From contig CM022676.1 of the NCBI GenBank assembly GCA_012295275.1, positions 6,244,719 through 6,308,718 of the forward strand: a DNA stretch of 64,000 bases, in the 5' to 3' direction. A program made the position numbers and the translations under genes. Source of the stretch: Chrysomallon squamiferum (lineage: Eukaryota > Mollusca > Gastropoda > Neomphalida > Peltospiridae). Below are positions 11,970-22,667 of this stretch, piece after piece. Numbering within the stretch: position 1 is the first letter of the stretch; every line of letters begins with the position of its first letter. Under the pieces are notes generated by a model that searched no databases, was not told the DNA's origin, and saw nothing but the letters and a program-made list of their open reading frames with translations.

Positions 11970-13459
11970 AATTTCTTAGCACACTATGAACGATTGGTAG
12001 CATGTTTTGTATACACAGAGAGAAACTCGTACATACATTACAGTTATATGCCACTTTTTGTATTTGTTTTGCATAACCATACTACTTTTCAATTTATATT
12101 TCTTTTTAGTATTGAGGAAGCTGTTTTTGTCATTGTTCCAGGCCCAGCACTGACCTGGTTTATGACACAACAAGTCGTTCCTGTGTCATTTATTTCTTAG
12201 TACTGGCACCGTCATTAAAAACACATCTGACACTTGCGCTATGAAAGATCAAAGGCATGTATTGAACAAAAGGAGAGAGATCCATACATTCATATATATA
12301 TATATGCATACATGCATCCACATACATTATACATGCATTAACACTAGCTTACATTCAGGAAGAAATAAATAACCAAGAAGAGTATAAATGTTCGTAGCCT
12401 GTTTCACTGTTTGTACCACCAGTGCCGATCTTTACCAAGAAACAAACATTAACTTGGAGGTGGACAGATTTATTCAGGCTAATATCAATAAAAACGCGGT
12501 TCAATAAAAATCATCAAAAGAATCAATTTATGACGCGTACAACCACAAATATATTGATAGGAAACTAAACATTAATTTAGAAATGTACAAATATGTTTTA
12601 AACTATTTGTATTATCAAAGATACGTTTTGACAAAACTAAAATGTAAAAAAGCACAATTAAAACAATAACAGGTATATCAACAAAAAAAAAAAAAAAATA
12701 ATTTGGAGCATACTAAAATTTAAATTTTTTAACAATAAAAGATTCACATGAACAAGAAAGCACTTGAACAATTCAAACATACAGACTGTTTGTACCTTTT
12801 TCAAAGAAGCATTTTAAAAGGGACAAATATTAGCATAGTGGTATTGAAATACGCATAACAAGAATAAAAAAGAAATAAAATTGAAACATTTGTAAAGACT
12901 ATTTATATCAAGAAAAGATAAACTTCAAATACTTTTCTTGTCGTTGCCTTTTAGAATTCCAGTCATAATCTCAGAAGCTATCTTTATCTTGTCAGCCATA
13001 CTATAAAATAAGTTAGTGACTGATCAAGAACCTTCTCTTGAAAACATCTTCCTACAAAGGTAACATTTGAAATTTTTCTCCTTAGATTAATATATGATCT
13101 TCCATTTGTCAAATTTTAGCAAAACCTTTGGAACAATTATCACAAACAGAATGGTTTTTTTTAGCTTTCTTGCATTTAAATTTTCTGTCTACGTGTTTTC
13201 TGTCTGGTTTACGTCCATAAACTTTAGAAGGTTTGTATTTTTCTTTATCAACATTCTTAGTTTCAAAATTTTCATTATATTCAACTTTAGAAACAGATGA
13301 TATTCGTAATCTGTTATTTTCATTACGTGCTGATTCAGATGACATTTTCATTGTTACTACCTGGAATACAAATTTTTGTTTTATTTTTTAATGAATTACA
13401 GAAATATTCATGCCAAACATAATGTACATTCAACAATTAAATGTAACTGTTGCTTAATG

Positions 13460-13500
<41 letters not shown>
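11203..13500. other. Intergenic region between HUS1 and the scramblase copies
   Basis: No gene is supported apart from the fragment listed at 13109-13351. It contains a CCGG-rich patch at 11440-11600, a GT microsatellite near 11692-11713, an AT tract near 11940-11965, and A-rich low-complexity DNA. The patch has repeated CCGGA-type words that recall ends of pogo-like elements, but no paired inverted end was found. Confidence 0.5.
13109..13351 (-). pseudogene. Zinc-finger-like coding fragment
   Basis: An 80-codon minus-strand frame begins MKMSSESARNENNRLRISSV and ends CKKAKKNHSVCDNCSKGFAK plus Ile. The basic tail with CDNC resembles the start of a C2H2 finger, but the second His pair is missing. 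The first half is repeated, diverged, on the plus strand at 22147-22292, which argues for a real coding ancestor rather than a chance frame. Whether it is an exon of a distant gene or a relic cannot be settled here. Confidence 0.4.

Positions 13501-13503
<3 letters not shown>
13465..13503. repeat. AC microsatellite
   Basis: About 19 AC units bordering the left end of the inverted duplication. The mirrored position near 32190-32205 also has a short GT tract. Confidence 0.9.
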
Positions 13504-13506
<3 letters not shown>

Positions 13507-13633
13507 CCCTCTGTTTAAAGGATCTCTGTTTGCCGGATTTCGAAATTCCAGGACAAATCTTGGAAAAACGTCCGATAGATTTCACTGCTTTTTAGTTCGT
13601 TTTCTATCCACCTATCTATCCATCTATCTATCT

Positions 13634-13702
13634 ATATTTGAGCAAAACAGCTGCTTCTTCCTGATACATATCTATATATATCTGTCTATGTCTATCTCTA
13701 TT

Positions 13703-13736
<34 letters not shown>

Positions 13737-13789
13737 CATATCTATTTGAGCAAAACAGTTGCTTCTTCCTGATACATATCTGTCTATGA

Positions 13790-13822
<33 letters not shown>

Positions 13823-13823
13823 A

Positions 13824-13863
<40 letters not shown>

Positions 13864-13880
13864 AAGCAGCAACTGTTTTG
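13634..13880. repeat. TCTA/TC/TA microsatellite block with mirrored flanks
   Basis: TCTA, TC and TA arrays. The segment gagcaaaacagctgcttctt occurs at 13640 and again (one change) at 13747, and a reverse-complement version (aagcagcaactgttttg) follows the TA tract at about 13863. It lies about 90-330 bp upstream of the scramblase ATG. Confidence 0.8.
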
Positions 13881-13889
13881 TGTACTATA

Positions 13890-13966
13890 CAGGCAGGTTT
13901 TCTTGGGTGTTGGTTAGGAGGACGACAAAGAAGCGTTGAAGACAGAAAAACCTTTCAAAATCAGAC
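13890..13966 (+). promoter_or_regulatory. Conserved 5'UTR/promoter-proximal segment of scramblase copies
   Basis: This segment, including gaggacgacaaagaagcgtt and gaagacagaaaaa, is mirrored at 31552-31630 upstream of the other copy. Conservation between paralogs right up to the start codon suggests shared transcription-start or 5'UTR sequence. No TATA box is visible. Confidence 0.45.
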
Positions 13967-14135
13967 ATGTCAGCGGTTGTAATTCAACCCCAAGCTGGAG
14001 AAAAGGGTCAGCAGCTTAGAATGACGACGCCACCAAAGCCGGCATTTGTTGTTCCGGCAGGTTTGCCTCCCGGTCTGGCGTACCTTGATACGACAGGAGA
14101 GGTTCGGGTACATCAGTATCAAAAGCGGCCTTTCG
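13967..14135 (+). CDS. Scramblase (+ copy) exon 1
   Basis: 169 nt, the same length as in the minus copy. It starts MSAVVIQPQAGEKGQQLRMT and ends in phase 1 at donor gtagag. Confidence 0.85.
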
Positions 14136-16046
14136 GTAGAGCTGAAATGATTTAATAAATAGCACGACAGTCTGACAGTTATTTTTTTTTTTTTTTTTTT
14201 TTTTTATCAATTCATTTTTTTTCTTCTTCTTTTTTTCAAACACACACATAAAAAGAATTTTAAATAAAAAAGTAGTATTGTCATTAAAAATAAATATTTT
14301 ATTCTTATTTCATTTGTGGTATTCATTTTTGCAGTTAACTGTACTTACATTTTGAAGAATATAATAACACTTAGAAATATTTTAAATATTTTTGCAGTCT
14401 AGGTGACATAATTAATCGTGATAATTATATCAAATTAACTAATCCCAAAATTTTTGTTCTTTACGTCTACAATTCATAGTAATATATAAGAAAAGGTGTC
14501 TTTATTTCTTCTTTAAAAAAAAAAAAAAAAAAAAATTAATGAGTGAACAATATATTTGAGTAAACAATAGAATATATAAGATGTAACTATCTCAGTCAAT
14601 TTGAGATCACTGTAAGGTAGAAGGGTACACAACATTCTTGTAAAGATGAATACATTTTTTCCATTTCCAACACTTGAACATCCAACATAGAGATCAATTA
14701 CAGACAGAAGCATTTATATAGATTTGCAATATTATTAATTACACGAATGTAATTTTTATATTCTATTTCCAGTTAATTATTAGTCAAAGTATAAAATAAA
14801 AACAGTTCTACATTAATTTCAGTTTCCTTTTCATTTTAGAATTGAAATATTAAACATAATATTTTTAGATCATGAAACTGACAGTATTGGCCAAAAGTAG
14901 AAAGAATCAGTAACTAAATTTTTTCTCTACTAAATGCGAAGATCTATCAAATTAATCGTTTATAGCACAGTTCTGTTGTAACTACTCCATATCAAGTGAC
15001 TAATATTATTAATCATTTTAATGTCATTTTGTTTTTAAAATATTTTTTTACAATTGACAAAGGACGGCAAACGATCAACATATACACAATATGCAACAGT
15101 GCTGATCACCAGATTATGCGTGCAAAGGAAGGTAAAAATACAGTTTTATTATTAACCTTGACCAGACAGATGACCGAACAGAAATGGACGCTAGACCAAA
15201 TGGACAATTAGCTGAACAGACATTTGGCTGAAAGGACATATGCCCTATGTTATTTTTATCTTTTTTTTTTTTTAATGTTTTAAATTTTTAAATTTTATTA
15301 TTTTTTATTTCTTCCTTATAATGTAATTGTTTTATCAAACAAACAATAAAAAAATAAAGATAAAATAAAATAAAATAAAATAAAATAAAAAATATATAAA
15401 AAAAACAACAACCGCAAAACATAAAAAAATAAACACGATTTGCATGATAAAAAATTCTATTTTGCACATCAGTTGTAAATAAAAGATATTAATTGTAATA
15501 TCTGTTCGGCTGAATGTCCATCAACAGAATATCAGTAAACCACATCACTGGGAGCATTAATAACAATATAAGTAAAGAGAGAGAGCTCAATTTTATGTTA
15601 ATCTAAGCTGAAATTATGATATCCTGAATTAAATTTTTATGTTAACCAATATGAAATTTTTATTTCACTTTTGTTAACTGTTGTACACATCGTTTGTATA
15701 CTATGCAGATAAGATTGTATCCATCATTCTGTTTTGTACAGACACTAACAATGAATCTTTTACAACCGAGTTCTATGGAACAGATCGGCCATTTGTCATT
15801 AATATCACCGACAATCAAGGCGTTAATTTAATCCAGCTACATCGGCCACTTCGTTGCAGAGGCTGCTGGTGCTGGTGCTGTTATCTTCAAGAAATGGAAA
15901 TATATTCACCAGCCCGGGTTCCCATAGCAACCATCAAAGAAGTGTGAGTCGTTTTTTAACTAAATAAAAAAAATATAATAATTCTTATTAAAATATGTAA
16001 GCATAATAATAATTAACTATATATATAAATTATAGATATTGATAAA

Positions 16047-16099
<53 letters not shown>

Positions 16100-17980
16100 T
16101 AGTTGTATTATTTTGCTTATAGAAATTGAAAAGAAAGAAGTTTTTGCTGTGCCTATTTCTTCATTCAGTGATATCTTACTCTCCATATCTTGTAACACGA
16201 TAGAGATTTTCTTAAAATGGCCAGCATTTTACAGTTTATTTCTGCACTTATTAAATAAATCTTTGAACAAGTTCAAATCCTTTTCACTGATCTGTTCAAT
16301 GCATTCCAGTTAATATGTAACGTCTTGTTAAAATGATCTATGATGACTCAAAAAAAAAATAAACAAACAAAATAAAAAACTTAGATATTTGTTTTCCACA
16401 TTGTTTATGCTTCAGGATAAATATTTGGCTGCTGTCTAATAAACAAACTAACTAATAAATAAAAATGGTGAGTGCTTTGCATCAACAGAATGGCTTAGCG
16501 TAATAGATTTTTTTTTTTTAAATAATCACATAAAAGATTTTAATTTTTTTTTTTACTTTATTATTATTTTTTTAAATTGTGCTTTGTAATTCAAAATCGG
16601 GACATCGCTTCAGTATTTCTTTGTTATTTGTTACAGATGGACGTGTTTAGATCCAAAATACAGAATATATGACATAAATGAAACCCCCCTATTCACAATA
16701 CTCGGAAAGGCCTGCTATTGCACATGTGGTGCAGGTATTATTCTTAAGGTAACAGCATCAATATTAAGCCAATAATTCAAATTTTCATTAAATGATGCCA
16801 GTTTTTAAAATCTTCTGAAACATTTAGTCTTGATAGATATATACATGTATATATGTATAGATTAAACAATTATATATATATATATATATATCTTCAGTAG
16901 TTACGAGTGGTCCAACTTACGAGTTTTCCGAGTTACGAGCAGTGCACCAGTCGATTTTTGCTTTGAGTTGCGAGCCAGAATTCCGAGTTACGAGCAAGCT
17001 TCAAATAGTCTTTGCTAGTTGGCGCAAAGAACAACACAACAATCGCCCAGCATCCCGCGTCTCTCTCGTTTGCTTCACGTGGTTACCTCGCCGTGGAAGC
17101 TTCTCTGTTGTGTTGTGCTCGCGTTTTGTGCAGTATCTTGCTAAATTTCCATGGATCCTAAGAAAGTGAGTGTAAAGGACAGTGCTGAGAAGAAGAAGCG
17201 GATGGTGTCCATTGAATGAAATCATACAAAAAACATAAGCGAGGTGTGCATATAGTCAACATGGCTAAGCAATACGAGCGTAGTACTTCTACGATATGTA
17301 CCATACATGAAGCCGAAGGATGTGTATAAAGGCTATAACTCCAGCCAAAGGCGTTAAAATAATTTCTAAGCTGCGGATCTCTGTTCATGAAAAGATGGAG
17401 AAACCCTAACCCTGTACACTTTACAAAACCAATTTATTTCTTTACATTTTCTTTTATTTTGTCATTTATACATACTTTTTTTATTATTATTATTTAAAAC
17501 ACGTTACAAAAAATTGGTGGTTTTAAGGGGGCTGGAACGGATTAATGGTATTTCTATTAATTTCATTTGGGAAAATGGATTTGATATACGAGCAATCACG
17601 GAACGAATTAAACTCGTAAGTCAAGGTACCACTGTATGTGTGTGTGTGTGTGTGTTTGTGTGTGTGTGATATAGTATATATTATGATATTTATGATATAC
17701 AAGATACAACATATATATAACGTATATGTATTTAGACACGCACATACATAATACACTTGTTTAATCACATGTAATAAAAAAATGTATGCTCTATTACTAA
17801 ACACAATAACAGACAATTTGATGTCATTATCATATAATTTGTGTAGTAACTTTACACAATTGATGTTTGTTTAGATTTTCCGTGGTGATGATGAAACAGA
17901 AGTGTGTGGACAAATTATAAAACACACAGATGTCGAGAATGAAATGAAAAATAATTTTACCGTGCAATGTAGGTTTATTA

Positions 17981-18036
<56 letters not shown>

Positions 18037-18375
18037 TTTATTTTAATTATTATTATTACTATCATGTATAATTAGATGTTATAAAGCTAAAAACACATTT
18101 TATATACTTCCTAGTCATTTTTTTTTTTTTTTTTTTTTTTTTTAATTAACATAAACTTTTCATAATAATAACGTATTATAGTATTGTTTTGTGATATTAT
18201 AAAAAGAGGAATAAAAGCATAACATATTTCAGTTTTGTTTTGTGACATATATTTTTGAAGATATAAATGTAAATAAATGTTAAAACGAATTTTTGCTTTT
18301 AATGTAATTATTATAATCATTGATATCGATTGTGTATTTAGGTCATTTTATTTAGAATCAGTTTTTGTGGGCATC

Positions 18376-18429
<54 letters not shown>

Positions 18430-18516
18430 TTGGTTTCTGTCACCATGTCTTTCAACATTAATATATGTAGAAAGTTTTGCAACATTCATCCTTTTTTTTC
18501 AACCTGCATTAGCCCC

Positions 18517-18555
<39 letters not shown>

Positions 18556-18745
18556 TGTCTATCTGTGTACATGCATTATTATATAAAATACACTGAATAG
18601 ATTTTACGTATAACATATCCATTATTATTTTCTTCTATTATCAATTTCAGTTTCGCCTGGCTTGGACGTTTTCAGCAAAGTAATTCTCCTTGGAGCAACG
18701 TTTCTCGTTGACTTCAACTACTTCGAAGACGACAAAACTCGTTGA
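13967..18745 (+). CDS. Phospholipid scramblase, plus-strand copy (6 exons)
   Basis: Scramblase (PLSCR) family: membrane proteins that move phospholipids between leaflets in response to Ca2+. Exons: 13967-14135, about 15063-15131, 15742-15943, 16637-16748, 17875-17968, 18651-18745; with these the frame stays open for 246 residues. Family landmarks: proline-rich start with VPAGLPPGLAYL, NLIQLHRPLRCRG followed by a Cys cluster CWCWCC (likely palmitoylation motif), YLQEMEI, and the C-terminal membrane helix VILLGATFLVDFNYFE. It is the more diverged paralog. The exon-2 acceptor is AA instead of AG, with an in-frame AG 9 nt downstream. DTDCC of the other copy is DTNNE here, KHW is KHT, and exon 5 is 9 nt shorter. 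It could be a functional divergent gene or early decay; no stop codon disrupts it. Confidence 0.82.
15063..15131 (+). CDS. Scramblase (+ copy) exon 2, shifted acceptor
   Basis: Encodes GRQTINIYTICNSADHQIMR and AKE; the donor is gtaaaa. The position homologous to the minus-copy acceptor reads ttttttacaa (AA at 15052-15053). The next AG is at 15061-15062, giving a 69-nt exon in the same frame. Skipping of this exon is also possible; 69 nt is a multiple of three. Confidence 0.65.
15742..15943 (+). CDS. Scramblase (+ copy) exon 3
   Basis: 202 nt from acceptor ctgttttgtacag. It carries DRPFVINITDNQGVNLIQLH, RPLRCRGCWCWCC and IYSPARVPIATIKE. A single acceptor is present here, unlike the array in the minus copy. 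Confidence 0.9.
16047..16098. repeat. AC microsatellite in scramblase (+) intron 3
   Basis: About 26 AC units. The minus copy has a shorter GT/AC tract at the mirrored position near 27793-27820. Confidence 0.9.
16637..16748 (+). CDS. Scramblase (+ copy) exon 4
   Basis: 112 nt, WTCLDPKYRIYDINETPLFT then ILGKACYCTCGAGIILK. The acceptor is tgttacag and the donor gtaaca. Confidence 0.9.
16895..17634 (+). mobile_element. Tigger/pogo-like DNA transposon remnant (copy 2) in scramblase intron
   Basis: About 740 bp, from CAGTAGTTACGAGTGGTCC to the inverted end GTCAAGGTACCACTG followed by TA. An ATG at 17151 opens MDPKKVSVKDSAEKKKRMVS, IE, then a stop at 17217-17219, with frameshifted remains (MAKQYERSTSTIC) after it. 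No matching element was seen at the mirrored position in the minus copy, so it probably inserted after the duplication. Confidence 0.8.
17875..17968 (+). CDS. Scramblase (+ copy) exon 5
   Basis: 94 nt, IFRGDDETEVCGQIIKHTDV then ENEMKNNFTVQ. The acceptor is tgtttag and the donor gtaggt. It is 9 nt shorter than its homolog and has lost the W of KHW. Confidence 0.85.
17972..18055. repeat. ATT microsatellite beside exon 5 donor
   Basis: About 25 ATT triplets starting a few nt after the donor. The homologous position in the minus copy has expanded to about 330 bp. Confidence 0.9.
18379..18555. repeat. Two GT microsatellites in scramblase (+) intron 5
   Basis: GT arrays at about 18379-18429 and 18517-18555. 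A mirrored AC tract sits at about 25056-25082 in the minus copy, so the repeat predates the duplication. Confidence 0.85.
18651..18745 (+). CDS. Scramblase (+ copy) exon 6 (terminal)
   Basis: 95 nt, FSPGLDVFSKVILLGATFLV then DFNYFEDDKTR and TGA at 18743-18745. It contains the C-terminal hydrophobic helix. The acceptor is caatttcag. Confidence 0.9.
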
Positions 18746-19543
18746 CTTATTACCTCCACAGTTACATTCACATGTTGACATCATAAATAAGCTTTTAGAT
18801 AAATCTGTCTTTATTGTTCTCAAGTGCTTTTTCCAAGATATTTTGTTTTAGCCAAAGACTGACGATTTTGTTGATATAATTATCCGCCATCTTTCTTCTT
18901 CAGGTTATATAGTTTTATAAGTAATTTTTATGTTTTTAATCTTCTACTGTTACAAAGTTTTAGTTATATATGCACAAGGACACACACACACACACACAGA
19001 GTAGACTGTCATCACTGTTTTAAACATCTATAATGTGTATGTATGTATGTGTGTGTGTGTGTGTGTGTGTATATAAATATATATATATATATATATAGCA
19101 CATAGTTGTTTTCCTTTTAAAATCATTGCATTCTAAATATTTATATATTTTTAGACTTTTTCAGAAGCATACTTATTTGGCAGTAAATAATTATTATTAT
19201 TTTTTTTTTTTTTTTAGAATTTTTGTTCATTGCTTCTATTTTTATTTAATAGGAAAGTTTGGGTAATTTCAGATGAAAAGGAACTTTTAGAGAAATGAAG
19301 TTGTACTAAGTGCCTTGTAGGTTTATTTATTTATAAATTTACCTCGTCATCATAATATTTTAATGTCAGTTTTGTTCCACCATTTTACTGATCAAATATT
19401 TATTTAATATATACTTGTTTTTCACGTGTGTATATTTATATTTAGTTCTTTATATTTCATTTTTAAAACTTGTGCAAAAAATTTCTGCTATGTAAAGAAT
19501 CTTTGAGTTGTAGTAACTTTCAGTATCATAATTCAAATTGAAC

Positions 19544-19579
<36 letters not shown>

Positions 19580-19760
19580 TATCAGATTATCAATGTATTC
19601 TCTATCTTTCATATTTTAATTGCTAGATTAGTACCCATTAATTAACCAGAATAAACTGGAAAAAGATTCAGTTGGACGCAGGTTGTACCTAATTTGATGT
19701 GTACAAATGCCAAATATATTTTGCAAGCTACCAAATTATTTTCTGTATGAAAATAATATA

Positions 19761-19813
<53 letters not shown>

Positions 19814-20260
19814 TCGGTTTTTAAGAAGAATGAAGAGTTAAGATTTTTCAATTTAATGTAATGTAATTTAAATAAATAAATAAATAAATAAATATAAAAT
19901 GTAAAAAAAAAAAAATTTTAATAAATATTCTTGTATCTGTATAAAATGTCTGTTTTTAATGAGTCTCAATATATGTTTTATATTTTAATTTATTGTTTTA
20001 TTTATTCCAGATACCAGTTAGATGCCCCTGACATGCAGAAATCACCCATTTTAAAATATATTTCCACTCCCTCAAAAATCATTTGCTGATATTTATTTTA
20101 TCTTTCAATTTTTTTTTAAGTTTGTAAAATATTAGAACCCGAAGCAAAATAGACTAGTTTACAATGAAGGAAATGAAAACAGAAACGGAAAAATACCACA
20201 GCGACTGCGCACTGCTTTCCAGTGTTGTTGGAAATGTCAAGGCCAAATATAATAATAATA
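18746..20260 (+). other. 3' flank of scramblase (+ copy), part of duplicated arm
   Basis: No exon. It holds GT, poly-T and AAT (19763-19813) microsatellites. Several unique stretches are mirrored in 22730-24000, showing the duplication extended about 1.5 kb past the gene. Confidence 0.7.
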
Positions 20261-20886
20261 ATAATAATAATAAGTTTTTCTCCAAGATGATCTTTATAAA
20301 AAGGCAGTACATGCATGCGCACACACGCATACATTAGCACTTATAAACACTCGCATTGTTCATACAAACAGATCAACGAAATATATATATTATTTCTCCT
20401 TTACCAAATGTCTGAATATGATTTGGTTACAAAAGCATATATTTTTCCTCTTTTCCTATTCTTTAAAATTATTATTATTATTGTTGTTGTTGTTGTTTGT
20501 GTAGAAGGAGAAAAAGTAATGCTCTTCCCAGTTAGTTGAAGTCGTTACAGAATAACAAAATACAGATACAAAAATAAAACTATTTTAAAAATGACCAGTC
20601 TAATAATATAGCTTAAAACACTATATATGCATCATCAAAAATTATTCAGATTTAGCTTAAGTTCTTGTCAAGAGATAGAAAGTTCAGATAAAAAGTAAAA
20701 TAGTTATATTATCGTTATCTTGCATAACCAAGTACTTCAGTACATAATACAGTCACATATCTGTCATGTAAGATAAAGAAATCAAATACATGTATGTACT
20801 TTCAAGAGACTGAATGATATATTACTGACGTAAGCTTCATTTGTTTTCGTTATCTCTTTTTAGTGTCAATATTATACAGTGTGCGC

Positions 20887-20924
<38 letters not shown>

Positions 20925-21513
20925 AATACTACCAAACAAATCCACCCCAAAACATAATAATTAAATCATAATAAAAGAAACAATGATAATAAAAATAAAA
21001 ATAAATTACTGGTGAATACAGCAGTGAAAATAGGAAAGGACTTCAAAAATGAATAAAGAAAAAACAAAATAGTTTCTGTTTCTTTCTTGCTAGAAGCATG
21101 CATAATAATAATTTCAGTTAATTTTTAATTTAATTATATTAAATTAATGTTTAATAACACCATAGCGCACAAACACACAAAACAAAAGAAACCATCTCAA
21201 TAAATTATTTCCTAGCTGGTTCATTTTCTTTAATTATAACGTCATTATTATTTTTTAATTAGCAAAGGCTGGTCTAGGTTCAAATAAAATTATCAGTTAA
21301 AAGCATATCATATGTTATTTATTTAGAACATTAATTTGTTTACCACATCCGACTTTCGATAATAATTATTTCACAAATGTCAGTATCTAAATCTATTGAC
21401 TTCAGCTTTTGTTATCGCAAAAAAAATAAAACAAACTGTTAATTATAATTAAAAAGCTTTTTGTGACTCGTTTAGTTAATATTCCGTGGGGGACGATTAA
21501 TTGCAAAATTGAA

Positions 21514-21559
<46 letters not shown>

Positions 21560-22146
21560 AGAAACAGCAGTGTGTTATGATTTATAAACTGATCTTCAAA
21601 TACCGCAGATTCACTGCTTACCAATTTTTTATTTTTCATAAACATGTGTCTCTGTTATTATAAGTGTAAGTGGGTGTACGAGAAAGAGATAGAGTTAACT
21701 GTTATTATAAAACAAAATTCTTGTATAAAATTTAAAGGGAATAATTATGTCTATGTGAATGTACGAGAAAGAGACAAATAATTTTTTTTTTTACAAAACA
21801 AAATTTTTGTATAAAATATAAAGGGAATAATAATAGTTTTAAGGGTTTGTCGTAAAATAATGGTGGACTGTTCTCACGAAAGGAATTTACGTAAGATAAA
21901 CGTCTGCTACTGCAAAAACCAAATTCACTATTTTTCAATATTTCAAAAATGAAAAATAGAATAATAATGTTGCAAAGTGTGTAAGTGTTAAAAAATTAAT
22001 GGGTATGATTTAAATTTTATTTCAAAGATGTCAGTGGATTGTTATTTTCCATTAATAAATAATGATAAAAACAAAGCGAAATAACGCACCTGTTTTTGAG
22101 ACTGAGTGACAACAAAAATAATCATATATTTATATTCCCCATAGTG

Positions 22147-22292
22147 ACAGCGAAGATATCATCTGAATTAGCTCGTTATGAAAATAACAGATTTCCAGTA
22201 TCAACTGTTTTTAAAATTGAATATAATGAAGATTATGAAATTAATTATGTTGATAAAGCGAAATACAAACTTCTAAATCTTTGTTTCTTATA
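22147..22292 (+). pseudogene. Diverged copy of the 13.1-13.35 kb coding fragment
   Basis: The frame reads AKISSELARYENNRFPVSTV, FKIEYNEDYEINYVDKAKYK, LLNL. It aligns with SSESARNENNRLRISSVSKV and EYNENFETKNVDKEKYKPSK encoded on the minus strand at 13109-13351. The stop at 22290-22292 comes before the basic CxxC tail, so it is truncated. The positions are not mirror partners within the inverted duplication. Confidence 0.4.
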
Positions 22293-22419
22293 ATTGTTCT
22301 TTTTTCATATATATATATATATATATGTGTTTCTTTGCCATCCTGATTTAATTAATAAAACAGTACAACAATAGAAGAGTGAAGGGTATAATTAATGCTA
22401 CCATTTTACTCTATTACTC

Positions 22420-22455
<36 letters not shown>

Positions 22456-22594
22456 ATTGTTATTATTTTTTATCCAGTCTTCAAGTGTACCTTGGATTTA
22501 ATTAGTAAAAAAGTGTAGTAACAAAAGAATATAATTGCTGCTACTGTTTTCTGTAGTTCTGCCAAAATGGACTTGTTTGTTCTATTTCTTTCAG

Positions 22595-22667
22595 AACCCT
22601 CCCGACCCAGATAATTCAGTTTGCCATCTAATAGGAAGGACAGGGTGTGAGAAGACTTGGGGAGGGG
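22595..22667 (+). CDS. Orphan exon-like segment
   Basis: 73 nt bounded by a good acceptor (tctatttctttcag) and a good donor (gtaaga). The open frame encodes NPPDPDNSVCHLIGRTGCEK and TWGGG. Base composition is clearly less AT-rich than the surroundings. No family was recognised and no neighbouring exon was found, so it may be a lone exon of an unlisted gene, a relic, or chance. Confidence 0.3.

Larger units (their letters stand above)
13504..20260 (+). repeat. Left arm of ~19-kb inverted duplication
   Basis: Pairs with 22725-32195 on the other strand. Anchors seen by eye are 13504-13560 with 32140-32195, all six scramblase exons, 19318-19415 with 23885-23990, 19620-19740 with 23600-23720, and 20010-20255 with 22730-22930. 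The left arm is about 6.8 kb and the right about 9.5 kb; the difference is largely simple-repeat expansion. Confidence 0.85.
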
